From assembly GCF_033958435.1 (NCBI RefSeq), contig NC_134141.1:102775001-102839000 (forward strand): a DNA stretch of 64,000 nt, written 5' to 3'. The first letter of the stretch is position 1, and each line of letters starts with the position of its first letter. Position numbers and translations under genes: made by a program. Below, in pieces: positions 60,332 through 64,000 of this stretch. This DNA is from Carettochelys insculpta. Lineage: Eukaryota > Chordata > Testudines > Carettochelyidae. The notes under the pieces were generated by a model that did not search any database, was not told the DNA's origin, and saw nothing but the letters and a program-made list of their open reading frames with translations.

Positions 60332-60511
60332 GAGTATCGGAGGGGTAGCCGTGTTAGTCTGGATCTGTAACAGCAAGGAAGGGTCCTGTGGCACCTTATA
60401 GACTAACAGAAAAGTTTTGAGCATGAGCTTTCGTGCTCATGAAAGCTCATGCTCAAAACTTTTCTGTTAGTCTATAAGGTGCCACAGGACCCTTCCTTGC
60501 TGTATGGGGTC
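60320..60511. mobile_element. Penelope-like element hairpin copy with 12-bp target duplication
   Basis: CTGTATGGGGTC occurs at 60320-60331 and again at 60500-60511, bracketing the insert. The insert starts with the terminal block GAGTATCGGAGGGGTAGCCG. A 62-base arm (60371-60432) follows that is repeated inverted at 60441-60502 with essentially no mismatch and an 8-base loop. The arm ends overlap the target duplication by a few bases. The near-perfect arms indicate a young insertion. There is no coding sequence. Confidence 0.88.
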
Positions 60512-61689
60512 AGTCCCTCTACACAAGTGAGAGCAGCTGCCCCACTACCAACAGTCCTATGGGATCATTAGACCAGCGGCTGACTGAGGGAAGACAAAGA
60601 GGAGGATATTAGGAGTTGCTTACATGGCTCTGTATGACTGAGGATCCCCCTATATAAAAAGAAACCCTAAAGCCATTTAAAACACCAGGCTGAAGATAAG
60701 CTGGACTGACGGATGGGACAAAGTTCAACCAACATTCAAGATCAAGGTCTGCTTAAATACCTGAAAAGGAGTTGGTATATACTGACATATCCTGACTGGT
60801 CCATATTTGCTATAGGTCACTTTTAAAGGGCAAATACAGTCAATGGACTGATCCTCACTGATGTAAATTGGCTCAGCTCCCTTAACTTCAATATTTTACA
60901 CTCACTGTGAATCTGGCCCAATCACTTGCACCAAGAGGCTTCTTCTCAGCTTAAAACTATTGACTCACTGGGAGTTTTTTGTGTTCAGCAGCTCTGAAAA
61001 CTGGGGCTCCCATGAGTTTAAGCATGGATTTAGGTAGGGAGGTTACTGAATTTCTTAGAATGACAGAATAAAGGAGGAAACTTGCCAAAACCCAGTTGCA
61101 GTATGAGAATGAAAAGCATCTGGAGTGATCATAAACAGCTGGGAAGTGAGGCTGAAGAGAACAAAATGGTTTGAACCACTTCACATTAGAATTATTACTA
61201 AGGGCACAATATTCTGGCTCAACCTATTGAAATAATTTGATGTTACTAACAAAACCTAGGTTAGCATATTTGCACTGTCTTTTCTAGTATGAAAATCATC
61301 TGCAAAATGGGTGAATCTTTAATGATATTAAAATAATATAAATGTACATCAACTGTTCTAAGTTCTCTTCTTAAAACATCTGTAGAAGGAGGCACTACAG
61401 TACTTGGGACTCTGATTCTTAAGCATCTTTCGTTATGATATATCCTTTTTTTATAGTTAGAAAAATTCTAGTTCAGGTGTGTTATGCAACAACAGTGACA
61501 TCCATTGACTAAAGTAAATCCAGGCTGGATTTCTCATGGTTGTCCTGTGACATAGGCCTAATTTTAAAATTGGTAATTACAATATAATAAATTATCCTGT
61601 AGTTTGAGATCTGAAATCAATAAGCTTTTAAGAATTTAACTGGCTTTTTTTTTCTACTTACAAATTGCATTTTTCTTGTCAGTTCTGAG
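60512..61689. other. AT-rich sequence without recognisable gene
   Basis: Nothing supported on either strand. Confidence 0.5.
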
Positions 61690-62020
61690 ATTATGAAACA
61701 GCTTACAACTGAGGAAGGATTTAAAAAGTTGGGGCTGTTCTGCTTAGGAATGAGAAGACTAAGGAGGGGCAGGGATATGAGAGACATCTATAAAATCATG
61801 CATGGAGCAGAGAAAGTTAATAGGGGATTGCTATTTACCCTTACACATAATACAAAATATTAAGAGTCACCCATTGAAATAAATATGCAGCAAGTTAAAT
61901 GCAAGCCTGAAGAAGTACTTCTTCACACGACACAGTCAATCTGTGGAACTCATTGCCACAGGATGCTGTGAACTCCAAAAGTAGAAATGAGTTCAAAACA
62001 AAGAAAGGTTCTGTTGGCAA
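61690..62020 (+). mobile_element. CR1 LINE C-terminal coding fragment
   Basis: In pieced frames the plus strand encodes FKKLGLFCLGMRRLRRGRDM, then a D-I-Y-K-I-M-H-G-A-E-K-V-N block and later LLHTTQSICGTHCHRM-like sequence, corresponding to the CR1 C-terminal region between GLFxLxKRRLRGD and the [13 protein letters not shown] block. It has stops and indels. It may belong to the same insertion as the 3' end at 62765-62945. Confidence 0.7.
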
Positions 62021-62764
62021 TAGAACTGAAGTTGAGGGAGGAGAAGAGGAAAACTTTAAAAATATAAGTCGGACTGGTGTGAAGGGCTTTGTACTATGTT
62101 TGCTTGGAAACTAACCCCGATAAACTTCACATTGCCTGCACCTCAGACTTCTGCTTTCTGTCTGCATGACAAGAATCATGGCGGAGGGTGAAAGAAAAGC
62201 CCTCTAACAGGGCTCTGTGAAAATGCAGGGGGTCCCTCCATATGCAAAGTGCTACAAGATGAATTTCTGAGTCTAGGGAACCATGAATTAATGGCAATTC
62301 AGAACCTTTGACACTAAGGCCAGTGGTTCAGATATGTCAGCAATACTCTTCACTGTGGCCATCAGAGGCTGCCATGCAGCTCTAAGAGAGAATATTTTAC
62401 TGTTGCTTGTGCAATTCTAATACTTCAGAATCACATAATGTAAAATTCACACCAGCACAAAGTTAATGCACTACAACAATCTGTTAAATTCTCCAAATAC
62501 GATATACATAGTCATAGGTCATGTCATTATTTACCCTTTGCTAAGGAGTGAAGTTCTCCCTAAAGTAATTTCAAAAGAGAAGCCTCCTCTCCTCCTCCCA
62601 CACCCCAACACTACAAGCAAAAAATGTTGAACACTATTTTGAATGAATGTGTTTATAAACTGCAGCAGGAAACAAAACAGCATACTGGGCTGAGATAAAT
62701 TCATGGACATTAGGCCCATCAATGGCTATTAGTGAAGTTGGTGAGAAATGCAATCCCATGTTGT
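62021..62764. other. Sequence separating two CR1 pieces
   Basis: I see no CR1 similarity here. If the pieces at 61690-62020 and 62765-62945 come from one CR1, this stretch is an insertion; I could not identify its type. Confidence 0.4.
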
Positions 62765-62945
62765 GGGTATCCATAAACTCTGACTGCTAGAAGCTGCCAC
62801 CGGATATCAGGGGATAGATCACATGATAATTGCACATATGTACTCATTCCCTCTGAAGCGCCTGACACTGTTCACTGTTGGAATACAGGATGCTGGGCTA
62901 GATGGGTTATCATCTGACTGAATATAGACAGTCTCATATACGTGT
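62765..62945 (+). mobile_element. CR1 LINE 3' untranslated end
   Basis: The sequence GACTGCTAGAAGCTGCCACC, GATCACATGATAATTGC, CATTCCCTCTGAAGCGCCTG, GGATGCTGGGCTAGATGGG follows the order of the 3' UTR in the minus-strand CR1 at 55692-58857. It ends near the TATAGACAGTCTCATATACG region without the final TTCTTATG repeat. Confidence 0.75.
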
Positions 62946-63264
62946 GAAAAGGGATTAATAAAGCTAAGTAGTATATAACTTCTTGTGTTAAAGTTCTGCA
63001 AGTGATCCAATTTTCTGAATACTACAGTAACCATAAAAACAGCATCTTATGTATATCCAATTGTGAAACATCTTAAGGTCAAGCAATATCTATAAAAATG
63101 TAGTTAGAATTAATTAGTGTTTATGTTGTAGGCAGCACTGAAAGGCCCCAATCAAGATTAACGGCCCATTACAAGAGTTGCTCTAAACACACACACAAAA
63201 GCAATCCCTGCCCCAAAGAATGTACCATATAAACAAACACAGCCTAAGGGCAGAAGGCTGATAT
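62946..63264. other. AT-rich sequence without recognisable gene
   Basis: Nothing supported on either strand. Confidence 0.5.
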
Positions 63265-63385
63265 TTTCATTTTACAGATAATAGACAAAGGCAACAAGAA
63301 TGTGAGTGACTTGCCCAAGATCAGACATGCTGTAAGCATGGAAGAGGAAGTCTCAGTACACTGTTGCCATCTACTCTGACCTCCT
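63265..63385 (+). mobile_element. MIR/CORE-type SINE fragment
   Basis: GAGTGACTTGCCCAAGATCA followed by GACATGCTGTAAGCATGG matches the conserved core and tail junction known from ancient amniote CORE-SINEs. The head is not recognisable. Confidence 0.55.
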
Positions 63386-63768
63386 GTATTCCACAGACCA
63401 TAGGAGCTCCCTGTATTATTTCCTGTTTGAGCTAAGGAGTATGTTAGGAAAATATGTGGTCTTGATTTAAACCTTTCAGTGATAGAAAATGCATCAAAAC
63501 CACTGGTAAAATATTCCAGTGGTTGGTTATTTATCCACACTGATAAAATTAGTACTTTATTTCTTGTCTCAATTTATCCAGCTTTAATTTCCAGCCTTTG
63601 GATCATGTTATACCTTAAAGAATTTATTAGTATCCATTTCTTGTTTCTGAAACAGATGTTTATAACCTCTGATGTCACCTCTTGACCTGCTCTTTGTTAA
63701 GATAAATATTTTGAGGTCCTTGAGTCTATCATTATAAGACATGTTTTCTAATCCTTTAATTCCTGACA
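63386..63768. other. AT-rich sequence without recognisable gene
   Basis: The 98-codon minus frame and the 68-codon plus frame here have no known domain. Confidence 0.5.
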
Positions 63769-64000
63769 AGTATCAGAGAGGTAGCCATGTTAGTCTGTAT
63801 CTTTGACAACAACAAGAAGTCCTGTGGCACTTTATAGACTAATAGATATTTTGGAGCATAAGACCCGCTTCATCAGATGCATGAGTGAGGGGTGTGATTC
63901 AGAGGGATATTTAAAGAGTGGGGCCCCAGTAAAAGGGAGGGCCAGAGCTGACAAGGTCTATCCAGTCAGGGTGAAAAAGGCCCATTCTCAGTAGTCTGTA
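63769..64000 (-). mobile_element. Penelope-like element end, running off the window
   Basis: The plus strand starts AGTATCAGAGAGGTAGCCAT and continues CCTGTGGCACTTTATAGACT, ATTTTGGAGCATAAGACCCG, CTTCATCAGATGCATGAG, the terminal region shared by the other Penelope-like copies. The following GGGATATTTAAAGAGTGG stretch fits the untranslated part upstream of that terminal block. The copy continues past 64000, so coding sequence might lie beyond the window. Confidence 0.72.

Overview
This window looks like a vertebrate nuclear genome, most likely a turtle and less likely another archosaur-lineage reptile. The evidence is indirect: several CR1 LINE subfamilies, tRNA-derived SINEs with a CR1-like tail, Penelope-like elements, abundant hAT, Harbinger and Tigger-like DNA elements, AT-rich single-copy sequence and dinucleotide microsatellites. 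I found no host protein-coding exon, rRNA or intact tRNA that I can defend. The window is best read as intergenic or deep-intronic sequence, and almost everything interpretable in it is transposon-derived.

Layout. 1-3.8 kb: AT-rich sequence with one LINE 3' coding remnant (minus). 3.87-7.89 kb: a 4.03-kb PIF/Harbinger element with both classical genes, a HARBI1-type DDE nuclease (plus, two exons) and a Myb/SANT-like protein (minus, two exons), both inactivated. 8-31 kb: old sequence with hAT and Tigger-like non-autonomous copies, an L2-like RT scrap, an RTE-like LINE tail, SINEs, a Penelope end and an (AC)n microsatellite. 31.2-35.7 kb: a pile of plus-strand CR1 copies, with one copy inserted inside another. 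36.4-36.9 kb: an almost fully palindromic MITE. 39.9-41.9 kb: a minus-strand CR1. 42.1-43.7 kb: a hairpin Penelope copy and an internally deleted Harbinger derivative. 44.5-45.2 kb: a Tigger-like element with a G-rich repetitive interior. 46.7-47.6 kb: a MITE inside a MITE. 51.9-53.3 kb: a rearranged Penelope-like element with RT and GIY-YIG segments on opposite strands. 55.7-58.9 kb: a nearly complete CR1 with endonuclease and RT domains and two frameshifts. 60.3-64 kb: a second Penelope hairpin, CR1 3' fragments and another Penelope end.

How the parts relate. The 4-kb Harbinger element is a degraded autonomous copy. The 0.7-kb copy at 42.9 kb is its deletion derivative and keeps both ends plus the transposase start region. 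The MITEs at 36.4, 46.7 and 46.9 kb have similar termini (GG-x-TAxGTCTACACTAG type) and could have been mobilised by the same kind of transposase. CR1 RT would have supplied the machinery for the CR1-tailed SINEs. The Penelope copies show repeated snap-back structures, which is the most distinctive pattern in the window. All assignments come from reading translated motifs and repeat ends by eye; no database search was possible.
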